From the NCBI GenBank assembly GCA_002256595.1, contig NOLC01000061.1:1-12126 (forward strand): a stretch of DNA of 12,126 bases. The letters run 5' to 3'. Both the position numbers and the translations under genes were made by a program. Below the pieces are notes generated by a model. That model was not told the origin of the DNA. It saw nothing but the letters and a program-made list of their open reading frames with translations, and did no database searches. Origin of the DNA: Methanosaeta sp. NSP1 (GTDB taxonomy: Archaea; Halobacteriota; Methanosarcinia; Methanotrichales; Methanotrichaceae). Below are positions 6,503-12,126 of this stretch, one piece after another. The first letter of the stretch is position 1. Each line of letters opens with the position of its first letter.

Positions 6503-7507
6503 TCAGGAGAATTGGCGAAGAAGGTCTTCCGCCAGCTTCTTTTTCAGCTCCATATACTCCTTATCCGAGAGGCCTATCTTCTGCATGGCGGCTTCACGCA
6601 GGTAGCACATCTTGCTGGCTTTGCAGCACCAAACCAGGCTTCCAAAGCAGGTCCCCTCCCCTTTTTCCAGAGGAGTTCCCCTGGCCAAAGCCAGCTTTCT
6701 GTTTACAAACTCCTCTGCAGTCATGCCCGCCCTCTTCAGAGCCCCCAGAACGGCACAGTGCTTTACCGGCGGGCAGCAGAAGGCCAGGCCTCGCAGATCA
6801 CCTCCGGCGCAGATATGCTTGGGCGCATTGCCCCAGCCGCTGAGGGAATCATATTCCCGCACCGCAGAGGAGAGCCACTGAGCAAACTCCGGATCCGCCC
6901 CCCGCATAGATACCACATCCGCTCCCATGGCCAGGAGCATCCTGGCATCCTCAAATTCGCCGATATCTGCGAGAGCCATCACCATCGGCCCCCTGCAGTC
7001 CCTGGCCTTCTTTACCATCTTCGGCCCGGCCCCATTAAGGCCTCTTAAATCAAGGTGAATTATATCCAGCTCGCTCTCCAGCAGCTTTTCCATCAATTCA
7101 TTGGAGAGGTCCTCCGGCCTGATGCGAAGAGACAGGGTGACACCGCAGCGCTTCAGGCGGGGGATGAGCTCCAGCAGGCGGATGGGATCTCGAATCTTGG
7201 ACAGCCTCAAATCGAGCAGACAGAGGTTATGGCTGGCCAGCTTGGCCGCCTCCAGCAGCGGCTCATCTCGCGAGCAGGTGGTGCACAGGCCCAATGCGCT
7301 GGTTTTTAAATTGGCTCTCTCGCTCCCGCTGTAGCTCTCTATGCTCTCCTGCATCTCCTGCAGGGAGACATCATCCAGATCAAATCCGTCCAGCAAAAGA
7401 AGTCCGGCAGCAACGCCGGTCTCAGGATGGTTATGCGAAGAAATAATGGCAATGGGATTGGCGATATGCAGATATCCTACTTCAAGCATCGCCCTATTGC
7501 TCTGCAT
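6503..7507 (-). CDS. Methanogenesis marker 9 domain protein with TIM-barrel-like N-terminal region
   Basis: Protein of unknown function; its C-terminal domain is, by family knowledge, confined to methanogens. The 334-residue product has an N-terminal region (about 10-215) with alternating strands and helices resembling dihydroorotate/dihydrouridine-type TIM barrels (VTLSLRIRPEDL, DIIHLDLRGLNGAGP, MALADIGEFEDARML, GADVVSMRGA). The C-terminal domain carries two related cysteine motifs: C233-x10-C244-C245-x5-C251 (HICAGGDLRGLAFCCPP) and C287-x6-C294-C295-x5-C301. Further cysteines at 75 and 78 form a CTTC. The pattern suggests metal or iron-sulfur binding, which is inference. It heads the unit continuing into the CitG-like, DUF447 and radB genes. 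The first ATG is used; one at 7489 is possible but has no better ribosome binding site. A TATA box about 45 nt upstream fits the ATG at 7507. Confidence 0.88.
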   Translation of the reverse strand: MQSNRAMLEVGYLHIANPIAIISSHNHPETGVAAGLLLLDGFDLDDVSLQEMQESIESYSGSERANLKTSALGLCTTCSRDEPLLEAAKLASHNLCLLDLRLSKIRDPIRLLELIPRLKRCGVTLSLRIRPEDLSNELMEKLLESELDIIHLDLRGLNGAGPKMVKKARDCRGPMVMALADIGEFEDARMLLAMGADVVSMRGADPEFAQWLSSAVREYDSLSGWGNAPKHICAGGDLRGLAFCCPPVKHCAVLGALKRAGMTAEEFVNRKLALARGTPLEKGEGTCFGSLVWCCKASKMCYLREAAMQKIGLSDKEYMELKKKLAEDLLRQFS

Positions 7508-7546
7508 CTTGAAGATATCAGCCTTTCGCTGCTGATGCGACCTCTG

Positions 7547-7557
7547 GATATATCAAA
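7547..7557 (-). promoter_or_regulatory. TATA box of the marker-9/CitG-like/DUF447/radB unit
   Basis: The minus strand reads TTTGATATATC preceded by GAAAAA, a plausible BRE plus box A. It is centred about 45 nt before the marker-9 ATG, predicting a transcript start near 7526 and a leader of roughly 19 nt. No convincing promoter is seen in the 2-23 nt gaps further down the unit. Confidence 0.5.
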
Positions 7558-7659
7558 TTTTTCGGCAAGACCATGAGGATAAGAAAAGCATACCCTGCAA
7601 AGCCAGGTGTTGATCCTGAAATGAAAATAGGATCTCTGAAATTCGATCACCTGAATAGC

Positions 7660-7668
7660 TATTAATAT
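7660..7668 (+). promoter_or_regulatory. TATA box of the membrane polyferredoxin gene, probably leaderless
   Basis: TATTAATAT is centred about 26 nt upstream of the ATG at 7690, which is the normal distance from an archaeal TATA box to the transcript start. No Shine-Dalgarno precedes the ATG (GATTGAGCAGTTCTAT), so the message probably begins at or next to the start codon. The rest of the 182-bp divergent spacer (7508-7689) holds only this and the promoter facing the other way. Confidence 0.5.
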
Positions 7669-7689
7669 CAAGCGATTGAGCAGTTCTAT

Positions 7690-8430
7690 ATGAAAAATTT
7701 CATATACAGGCAGAAGCTGAGGAAGGCTTTGATCATCTTCTCATTTGTGCTATTGCCGGCAACATTTGCTTATATATCCTGTCCTATAATAATTGGAGGT
7801 GCATCAGAAGGGATTGCTTCCGGTGGCCTGATAGTCTTTGTCCTCATCTTCATAAGCTCACTGTTCTTGGGGAGGCTCTGGTGCGGCTGGCTCTGCCCTG
7901 GAGGCGGACTGCAGGAGATTTACTTCCAGATAAACAATAAACAGGTTAAGGCAGGAAGGCTGAACTGGTTTAAATATCTCGTATTCATGGCCATCATTTT
8001 AGTGCCCCTCATCTCCGCAATACACTCCGCAGGAGGAATAAAATCTATAGACCTGTTTTATGGCACTGAGGACGGAATCTCCATAGCCAAAGCCGGTGCA
8101 TACACCATATTCTTTGTCCAGATAGCTTTTTTCACCATATTTGCCTTGCTGGCGGGAAAGCGCGGCTTCTGTCATTATTTCTGTCCCATAGCAGTGATAA
8201 TGATCCTGGGAAGAAAGATGCGAAATATGCTGGCCTGGCCGGCGCTTCACCTCTCCGCGGAAAAGGATCGGTGTTCAGACTGCATGAGATGCTCAAAGAA
8301 CTGCCCCATGAGCCTTGATGTGAATATTATGGTCCGGCAGGAGAGCATGGAAGATTCTGAGTGCATACTCTGCGGCTGCTGCGTGGATGTCTGCCCAAAA
8401 AGAGCCATCCGATATGCGTTGGTTGGGTAA
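7690..8430 (+). CDS. Membrane 4Fe-4S polyferredoxin, NapH/YccM-like
   Basis: Predicted integral-membrane electron-transfer protein of 246 residues. Membrane spans are at about 11-35, 44-62, 94-116 and 135-156. Two CxxxCP motifs border the spans, as in the NapH/NosR/YccM group: CGWLCP (C65, C69) and CHYFCP (C161, C165). The cytoplasmic-type C-terminal domain carries two complete 4Fe-4S ferredoxin motifs: C195-C198-C201-C205 (CSDCMRCSKNCP) and C225-C228-C231-C235 (CILCGCCVDVCP). It stands alone on the plus strand between divergent and convergent neighbours, so its redox partner is not shown by context; quinol- or methanophenazine-linked electron transfer is a family-based guess. The start is set by the TATA spacing. 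A T-run 20 nt after the stop looks like its terminator. It is shorter than NosR and has no FMN-binding or periplasmic domain. Confidence 0.88.
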   Translation: MKNFIYRQKLRKALIIFSFVLLPATFAYISCPIIIGGASEGIASGGLIVFVLIFISSLFLGRLWCGWLCPGGGLQEIYFQINNKQVKAGRLNWFKYLVFMAIILVPLISAIHSAGGIKSIDLFYGTEDGISIAKAGAYTIFFVQIAFFTIFALLAGKRGFCHYFCPIAVIMILGRKMRNMLAWPALHLSAEKDRCSDCMRCSKNCPMSLDVNIMVRQESMEDSECILCGCCVDVCPKRAIRYALVG

Positions 8431-8445
8431 GACACCATAACTGAA

Positions 8446-8460
8446 ATCATTTTTTATCTC
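8446..8460 (+). terminator. Oligo-T terminator after the polyferredoxin gene
   Basis: The 31-bp gap between the convergent polyferredoxin and tupC genes contains TCATTTTTTATCTC with six consecutive T on the plus strand. This is the usual form of archaeal intrinsic termination signal; no hairpin is needed and none is seen. Confidence 0.45.
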
Positions 8461-8461
8461 T

Positions 8462-9202
8462 TCACCAGGGTAGATGAAATCCCGGAACCTTCCATCCGCT
8501 TATGCCGCCCCCCTCTTCCTGGCCCAGGATGTCCTCCCTTTTCCCTGACGCAGTGATCCTGCCCCCCACCAGCACCGCCACCCTATCAGCTAACCTGCGG
8601 CACTGGGCCATATTGTGAGTGGCCACAATCACAGCCGTCCTCCCCCCGGCCAGACCCTGCAGGAGGCTGTCTATGGCCGATGCGCTCCTGGGGTCCAGGT
8701 TTGCCGTGGGCTCATCCAGGAGCAGCAGCTCCGGCTCCAGGACAATCGCTCTGGCCAGCGCTATTCTCTGCATCTCTCCCCCGGAGAGGGTATTGGCATC
8801 GCGGCCCTCATATCCGGAAAGGCCCACAGACTGCAATGCCCTCCTGGCTTTCTCTTCTCTCTGCTTTGCCTCTTCCTTTCCCCTGACCAAAAGCCCAAAG
8901 GATACATTCTCCAGGACGGTGGACTTGAACATGACCGGCTTTTGAAAGACCATGGCCATACGCCGGCGTGCCGCTATCCTCTCCTTCTCCGGCCAGCCCG
9001 AGACCTCCCGGCCTTCCAGGAGAATCGAGCCCTGGCCGGGCTCCTCCAGGAGATCTATCAGACGCAGCAAGGTGGTCTTTCCCGAGCCGGTGGGACCTAT
9101 CAGCCCCAGGATCTCTCCCTTCTCGACACTGAGGTTGATGCCCCTGAGGATCTCAGCCTGGCCATAACTTTTTCCAAGATTTCGGACCTCGAGAAAAGCC
9201 AT
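8462..9202 (-). CDS. tupC: Tungstate ABC transporter ATP-binding protein TupC
   Basis: Cytoplasmic ATPase that powers the TupABC oxyanion importer. The 246 residues contain all ABC landmarks: Walker A GPTGSGKT (36-43), Q-loop Q87 in VFQKPVMFKSTV, signature LSGGE (139-143), Walker B LLLLDEP with E164, D-loop NLD, and switch H196 in ATHN. The protein ends soon after the ATPase core and has no C-terminal TOBE or molybdate-binding domain as in ModC or WtpC, which supports the Tup type. It is the last gene of the unit. Its ATG is 4 nt after the tupB stop, with AGGGA about 10 nt upstream lying inside the tupB coding end. Substrate assignment relies mainly on the neighbouring binding protein. Confidence 0.9.
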   Translation of the reverse strand: MAFLEVRNLGKSYGQAEILRGINLSVEKGEILGLIGPTGSGKTTLLRLIDLLEEPGQGSILLEGREVSGWPEKERIAARRRMAMVFQKPVMFKSTVLENVSFGLLVRGKEEAKQREEKARRALQSVGLSGYEGRDANTLSGGEMQRIALARAIVLEPELLLLDEPTANLDPRSASAIDSLLQGLAGGRTAVIVATHNMAQCRRLADRVAVLVGGRITASGKREDILGQEEGGGISGWKVPGFHLPW

Positions 9203-9206
9203 ATGC

Positions 9207-9893
9207 TCATCTTCCCTGGAAGCGGCTGAGCGAGAGATTGAGGATCATGGATATGCCTATCAGTATGATCCCCAGAGCCATGGACATCTCCAGATTGCCC
9301 ATAGAGGTCTGCAGGGCAATGGATGTGGTCAGGACCCGGGTGTAATCCCGGATATTCCCTCCGATCATCATGGCCACGCCCACCTCGGAAAGGGCCCGGC
9401 CAAAGCCGATCAGTACCGCAGCTATCACTGCAAACCTGGCCTCTTTTATTATCGCCCTGATCAACTGGCTCTCATCCGCCCCCAGAGATACGGCAGTATC
9501 TCTGATCTGGGGGCTGACTCCCTTCAGGGCGGAGATGGTCAGGCCGATAAGGATGGGCGAGACCAGAATCATCTGACCTATGACCATGCCGGTGGGGGTG
9601 TATAAAAGCTCAAGATTGCCCAGAGGGCCAGACCGGGAAAGGATGAGAAAGACCAGGAGGCCCACAGTCACTGTGGGCAGGCCGTAGAGGGTCTGAATCA
9701 GGTTTACCAGGGCCTTCTTTCCCCGGAACTCCCTTAGCTCGATCAGAGCGCCCAGGGGAATGCCAATGGCTGCCGCTACAAAGACGGCGCTAAAAGAGAT
9801 AAAAAGAGATCTGGCTGTGATTTCCAAGACCTCGGGGTTAAGAGTTGCAATGAGCTCTATCGCCCTCAATACCCCATTCCAGATCTCCTCCAA
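9207..9893 (-). CDS. tupB: Tungstate ABC transporter permease TupB
   Basis: Membrane permease of the tungstate importer, 228 residues, with about five hydrophobic spans (around 27-50, 63-86, 100-121, 150-176 and 200-222). The binding-protein-dependent permease (EAA) loop lies at about 132-172, with DTAVSLGADESQLIRAIIKE followed by LIGFGRALSEVG; this loop contacts TupC. The start codon is TTG: it is preceded by AAAGGAGG with 5 nt spacing, a near-perfect ribosome binding site located in the 12-nt gap after the tupA stop, and no ATG or GTG lies near the N-terminus. The family's usual length (about 230) agrees. It is cotranscribed with tupA and tupC. A molybdate permease is the alternative, but the single permease with a TupA-type binding protein favours tungstate. 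Confidence 0.92.
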   Translation of the reverse strand: MEEIWNGVLRAIELIATLNPEVLEITARSLFISFSAVFVAAAIGIPLGALIELREFRGKKALVNLIQTLYGLPTVTVGLLVFLILSRSGPLGNLELLYTPTGMVIGQMILVSPILIGLTISALKGVSPQIRDTAVSLGADESQLIRAIIKEARFAVIAAVLIGFGRALSEVGVAMMIGGNIRDYTRVLTTSIALQTSMGNLEMSMALGIILIGISMILNLSLSRFQGR

Positions 9894-9903
9894 CTATTCC
9901 TCC
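9894..9903 (-). promoter_or_regulatory. Strong ribosome binding site that fixes the TTG start of tupB
   Basis: AAGGAGGAATAG runs directly from behind the tupA stop to the TTG. AGGAGG is the strongest Shine-Dalgarno in the window and sits 5 nt from the start codon, probably compensating for the weak TTG. Confidence 0.7.
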
Positions 9904-9905
9904 TT

Positions 9906-10826
9906 TCAGGCCTCGGCACAGCCGGCCTGGGTGGGCACAACGCATTCCTCGGCTGAGCAGCCCATTACGTCGCAGCTATCCTCTCCCTTGAAGAAGAGCG
10001 GCTTTCCGTACTGCTCCTGGCCATATGTGCCTATGATCTCCTGGCACTCCGCAGAGACCAGATAGTCTATGAAATCATTGGCAAGCCGGCAGTTGACGCC
10101 AGGATGCTTCTCAGGATTGATGGCTATGGCGGAATAGACATTGAGCAGCTCGTCCCCGCCCTCGATCAGGGGAACCAGGGTCAGATTGCCCTTGTAGGCC
10201 ATGAAGGTGGACATATCGGTGAGGGTGTAAGCCGACTTTTCATTAGCCATGATCAATGTTGCACCCATGGGGCTTCCTGCATCCACATACCAGGGTCCGG
10301 ATGTATTTACCTCGGAGTAGTTATATCCAGCCGCCTTCCAGAGGGACTGCTCTTTGGAATGAGTTCCCGACTGATCGCCTCTGGTGATGAACTTGACCTG
10401 ATCGGGTTCGGTGAGCCCATTCTCCATTATGCTCTGAAATGCCTCTGAGGCATTCAATCCCTTGATTTTAGCCGGGTCGTCCGCGGGTCCCACGATGTAG
10501 AAGTAGTTGTAGGCGAAGCACCGCCTCTCCAGACCGTCTCCATCCTGAATGAACTTCACCTCTCGGGCCTTATCATGGACTATGAGCAGATCCACGTCTC
10601 CCTTCTGTCCCGCTGCGATAGCGATTCCAGTGCCGCCATGAGAAGGAATCTGGACTGTGGCGCCATTCTCCTCCGTAAATTTATCCACAATAGTCTCCAG
10701 GAGGCCGGTATCATAGAGGCTGCTGGTGGTGGCGATCTTCAGCCGACCTTCGTCCGCTGAAGAGAGAGCGGCACCAGTCACGACCAGTGCCATTAAAAGC
10801 ATTGATATCTTTAAAGTTCTCTGCAT
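9906..10826 (-). CDS. tupA: Tungstate-binding periplasmic-type protein TupA
   Basis: Extracytoplasmic high-affinity oxyanion receptor of the importer, 306 residues. A signal peptide covers about 1-24 (hydrophobic MLLMALVVTGAAL, then SSADEG); there is no lipobox cysteine. TupA signatures follow: ATTSSLYDTGLLE (32-44, the oxyanion-binding TTxS loop), GQKGDVDLLIVHDKAREVKF (73-92), FITRGDQSGTHSKEQSLWKAAGY (split around 146-168), GSPMGATLIMANEKSAYTLTD (about 185-204) and YSAIAINPEKHPGVN. These distinguish it from ModA and WtpA. The C-terminus is unusual: residues 283-306 add cysteines at 285, 290, 295 and 303 beyond the expected family end. The ATG has AGGGATC 7 nt upstream. An inverted repeat overlaps its promoter, suggesting metal-dependent repression. 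It is the first gene of tupABC. Confidence 0.94.
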   Translation of the reverse strand: MQRTLKISMLLMALVVTGAALSSADEGRLKIATTSSLYDTGLLETIVDKFTEENGATVQIPSHGGTGIAIAAGQKGDVDLLIVHDKAREVKFIQDGDGLERRCFAYNYFYIVGPADDPAKIKGLNASEAFQSIMENGLTEPDQVKFITRGDQSGTHSKEQSLWKAAGYNYSEVNTSGPWYVDAGSPMGATLIMANEKSAYTLTDMSTFMAYKGNLTLVPLIEGGDELLNVYSAIAINPEKHPGVNCRLANDFIDYLVSAECQEIIGTYGQEQYGKPLFFKGEDSCDVMGCSAEECVVPTQAGCAEA

Positions 10827-10850
10827 ATGCGATCCCTTTTAAAGCATATT

Positions 10851-10878
10851 CGCTATCCATAAAAAGCTTATGTTAGCG
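10851..10878 (-). promoter_or_regulatory. Inverted-repeat operator overlapping the tupA TATA box, ModE-like
   Basis: The minus strand has left arm CGCTAACATAA, a 5-nt centre GCTTT, and right arm TTATGGATAGCG. The arms pair along 10 positions, allowing one mismatch and one extra base. CTTTTTATGG within it (10857-10866) is the best tupA TATA candidate, about 35 nt before the ATG. CG(C/T)TA half-sites in inverted orientation are the general form of ModE operators in bacteria (family knowledge). A protein bound here would block TBP at tupA and might also affect the divergent epimerase gene. Confidence 0.5.
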
Positions 10879-10937
10879 TATCAGATCAACAGAAAGGGGA
10901 AAGCTTTTTCTCTCTTCCTATCCCCCTCCAGAAGAGA

Positions 10938-11897
10938 ATGAACAGTGGGTCTTCGATTCTTATAACCGGTGGGGCGGGATTTATCGGCAGCCATCTGCTG
11001 GAGAGGCTGCTGCAGGAGCATGATGTAACCGTTCTGGACAACTTTTCCTCCGGAAAGAGAGAGAACCTGGCAGGGTGCATGGGAAAAGCCAATTTCCGTC
11101 TTATGCAAGCCGATCTTCTGGATCCTAAGGGTCTGGATGAAGCCGTGGCAGGGAAAGATATGGTGTTCCATCTGGCTGCCAATCCCGATGTCAGGCTGGG
11201 AGCCACAAACTCAAGCGTTCATCTGAGGCAGAATGTCATCGCCACCCACAATCTGCTGGAGGCCATGAGAGAAGCCGGGGTGAAGAAGATAGCTTTCACC
11301 TCCACATCCACAGTTTACGGGGAGGCGAAGAAGATCCCCACTCCGGAGGATTACGGTCCGCTGCTGCCAATATCCCTCTACGGCGCCTCCAAGCTGGCCT
11401 GCGAGGCGCTCATCTCCTCGTACTGCCATACCTTCGATATGCAGTCCTGGATCTACCGCTTTGCCAATATCGTGGGGGAGCGGGGAAGCCATGGGGTGCT
11501 GGTTGATTTCATCAGAAAGCTGCGGCAGAATCCTGCTGAGCTGGAGATCCTGGGCTCCGGCAGGCAGAAGAAGTCCTATCTGGAAGTAAAGGACTGCGTA
11601 CAGGCCATGCTCCTATGTCTGGACTGCTCGGATGAGCGGGTGAATGTCTTTAACATCGGCTCGGAGGATTCTATAGACGTGACGGAAATAGCTGATATCG
11701 TCGTCAGCCAGATGGGACTGAAGGATGTCGGCTACCGATACACTGGAGGCGAAGAGGGCCGGGGCTGGAAGGGTGATGTCAGGTCCATGCTCCTCTCTCT
11801 GGAGAAGATCAAGAGTCTGGGCTGGAGGCCTAAGTGGGGCTCATCCCAGGCCATCCGGTCGGCGGTGCAGGCTCTGCTCAGAGACAAATCGGCTTGA
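10938..11897 (+). CDS. NAD-dependent epimerase/dehydratase, UDP-glucose 4-epimerase-like (extended SDR)
   Basis: Cytoplasmic nucleotide-sugar epimerase or dehydratase of 319 residues, close to the family's usual length. The N-terminal Rossmann fold has GGAGFIGSHLLERL (glycine motif at 11-17) and the acidic D34 in VLDNFSSGK that selects NAD. FHLAANPDV follows the fourth strand. The active site is TSTSTVYGEA with S124 and YGASK with Y148 and K152. The second half (FANIVGERGSHGVLVDFIRKL, KSYLEVKDCVQAM, VFNIGSEDSIDVTEIA) is the substrate-binding part typical of GalE-like proteins, probably supplying sugars for S-layer or lipid glycosylation. The exact sugar cannot be called. The start is the first ATG with no strong ribosome binding site; the 59 bp before it is pyrimidine-rich (GCTTTTTCTCTCTTCC). 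The gene is divergent from tupA with a 111-bp spacer. Confidence 0.88.
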   Translation: MNSGSSILITGGAGFIGSHLLERLLQEHDVTVLDNFSSGKRENLAGCMGKANFRLMQADLLDPKGLDEAVAGKDMVFHLAANPDVRLGATNSSVHLRQNVIATHNLLEAMREAGVKKIAFTSTSTVYGEAKKIPTPEDYGPLLPISLYGASKLACEALISSYCHTFDMQSWIYRFANIVGERGSHGVLVDFIRKLRQNPAELEILGSGRQKKSYLEVKDCVQAMLLCLDCSDERVNVFNIGSEDSIDVTEIADIVVSQMGLKDVGYRYTGGEEGRGWKGDVRSMLLSLEKIKSLGWRPKWGSSQAIRSAVQALLRDKSA

Positions 11898-12126
11898 TCC
11901 TCGATTCTGATGATTTAAGCATTCTTTGGGATAGGAAAGTCGAACCTGGGATCTCATCCCTTGCACTAAGCAAATATTTTGTACAGGATAATATTATCCG
12001 ATCTTCTCGACCAAAACAAGCCGTAGACGCAAGGCCGAATTGCAGCTATGGCAAGGGCAAAATGCTGGCTAAGAAGCCCGAATTGTAAACAGTATCTCTC
12101 TATCGACGATCATGGCAATTGGTGCT
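11898..12126. other. Non-coding tail of the window without a convincing gene
   Basis: About 230 bp after the epimerase stop. Short open frames exist on both strands but none has a recognisable product. It holds a small GGGAT-CTC-ATCCC hairpin (11948-11960), an AT-rich AAATATTTTG at about 11972, and a 14-bp palindrome just after. An ATG at 12112 could begin a gene that continues beyond the edge, but has no ribosome binding site. Confidence 0.5.
11986..11999. repeat. Perfect 14-bp palindrome GGATAATATTATCC
   Basis: Both strands read GGATAATATTATCC; the symmetry stops exactly at its ends. The AT-rich core could act as a TATA element on either strand, so it may be an operator or promoter for an adjacent gene beyond the window. 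No second copy was noticed elsewhere in the window. Confidence 0.5.

Noticed and set aside
8462..10826. Assignment of the transporter as ModABC or WtpABC.
   Set aside because: The TTSSLYDTGLLE and RGDQSGTH signatures of the binding protein and the ATPase lacking a C-terminal oxyanion domain fit TupABC better. Molybdate as a secondary substrate remains possible.
11930..12000. A tRNA-like stretch on the minus strand (CAGGTTCGACTTTCC followed by CTATCCC).
   Set aside because: The loop sequence resembles a T-loop, but the T-stem does not pair at its last position and no matching GGGATAG acceptor strand or anticodon arm is found at the right distance.
12069..12126. Minus-strand open frame entering from the right edge and ending at a TAG near 12069.
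   Set aside because: Only about 18 codons are visible, too short to judge; it could equally be non-coding.

Overview
The window reads as chromosomal DNA of a methanogenic euryarchaeon, most likely a Methanothrix (Methanosaeta)-like species. Supporting signs are methenyl-tetrahydromethanopterin cyclohydrolase (mch), a methanogenesis-marker-9 protein, the archaeal recombinase paralogue RadB, a DUF447 protein, archaeal TATA-type promoters, and a moderately high GC content. The genus is inference; the methanogen assignment rests on the mch and marker-9 proteins and is solid.

Layout, left to right. (1) Minus strand, 1-3765: the 5' part of mch runs off the left edge. Upstream of it are a small secreted cysteine-rich protein (90 aa) and a large hybrid sensor histidine kinase with CHASE, PAS, HisKA, HATPase and two receiver domains, the first receiver degenerate. 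(2) Plus strand, 3899-4327: a RimI-like GNAT acetyltransferase, divergent from the kinase. (3) Minus strand, 4359-7507: a tight four-gene unit reading marker-9 protein, CitG/MdcB-like protein, DUF447 protein, radB, with gaps of 4, 2 and 23 nt and one recognisable promoter in front. (4) Plus strand, 7690-8430: a membrane polyferredoxin of the NapH/YccM type with a probable leaderless promoter. (5) Minus strand, 8462-10826: tupA-tupB-tupC, a tungstate (possibly molybdate) ABC importer. (6) Plus strand, 10938-11897: an extended-SDR NAD-dependent sugar epimerase. (7) 11898-12126: about 230 bp without a convincing gene, holding a perfect 14-bp palindrome.

How the parts fit. Mch is a central C1-pathway enzyme working on tetrahydromethanopterin. 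Tungsten or molybdenum imported by TupABC is needed for formylmethanofuran dehydrogenase in the same pathway. The marker-9/CitG-like/DUF447 trio is of unknown function; its methanogen-specific member and its company suggest a role in C1 or cofactor metabolism. No mobile element, CRISPR array, rRNA or convincing tRNA was seen.

The observations most worth following are: a 28-bp imperfect inverted repeat over the tupA promoter that resembles a ModE-type operator; the four-gene unknown-function operon containing radB; the duplicated Cys-Cys motif in the marker-9 protein; the cysteine-rich tail on TupA; and the small secreted cysteine-rich protein next to mch.
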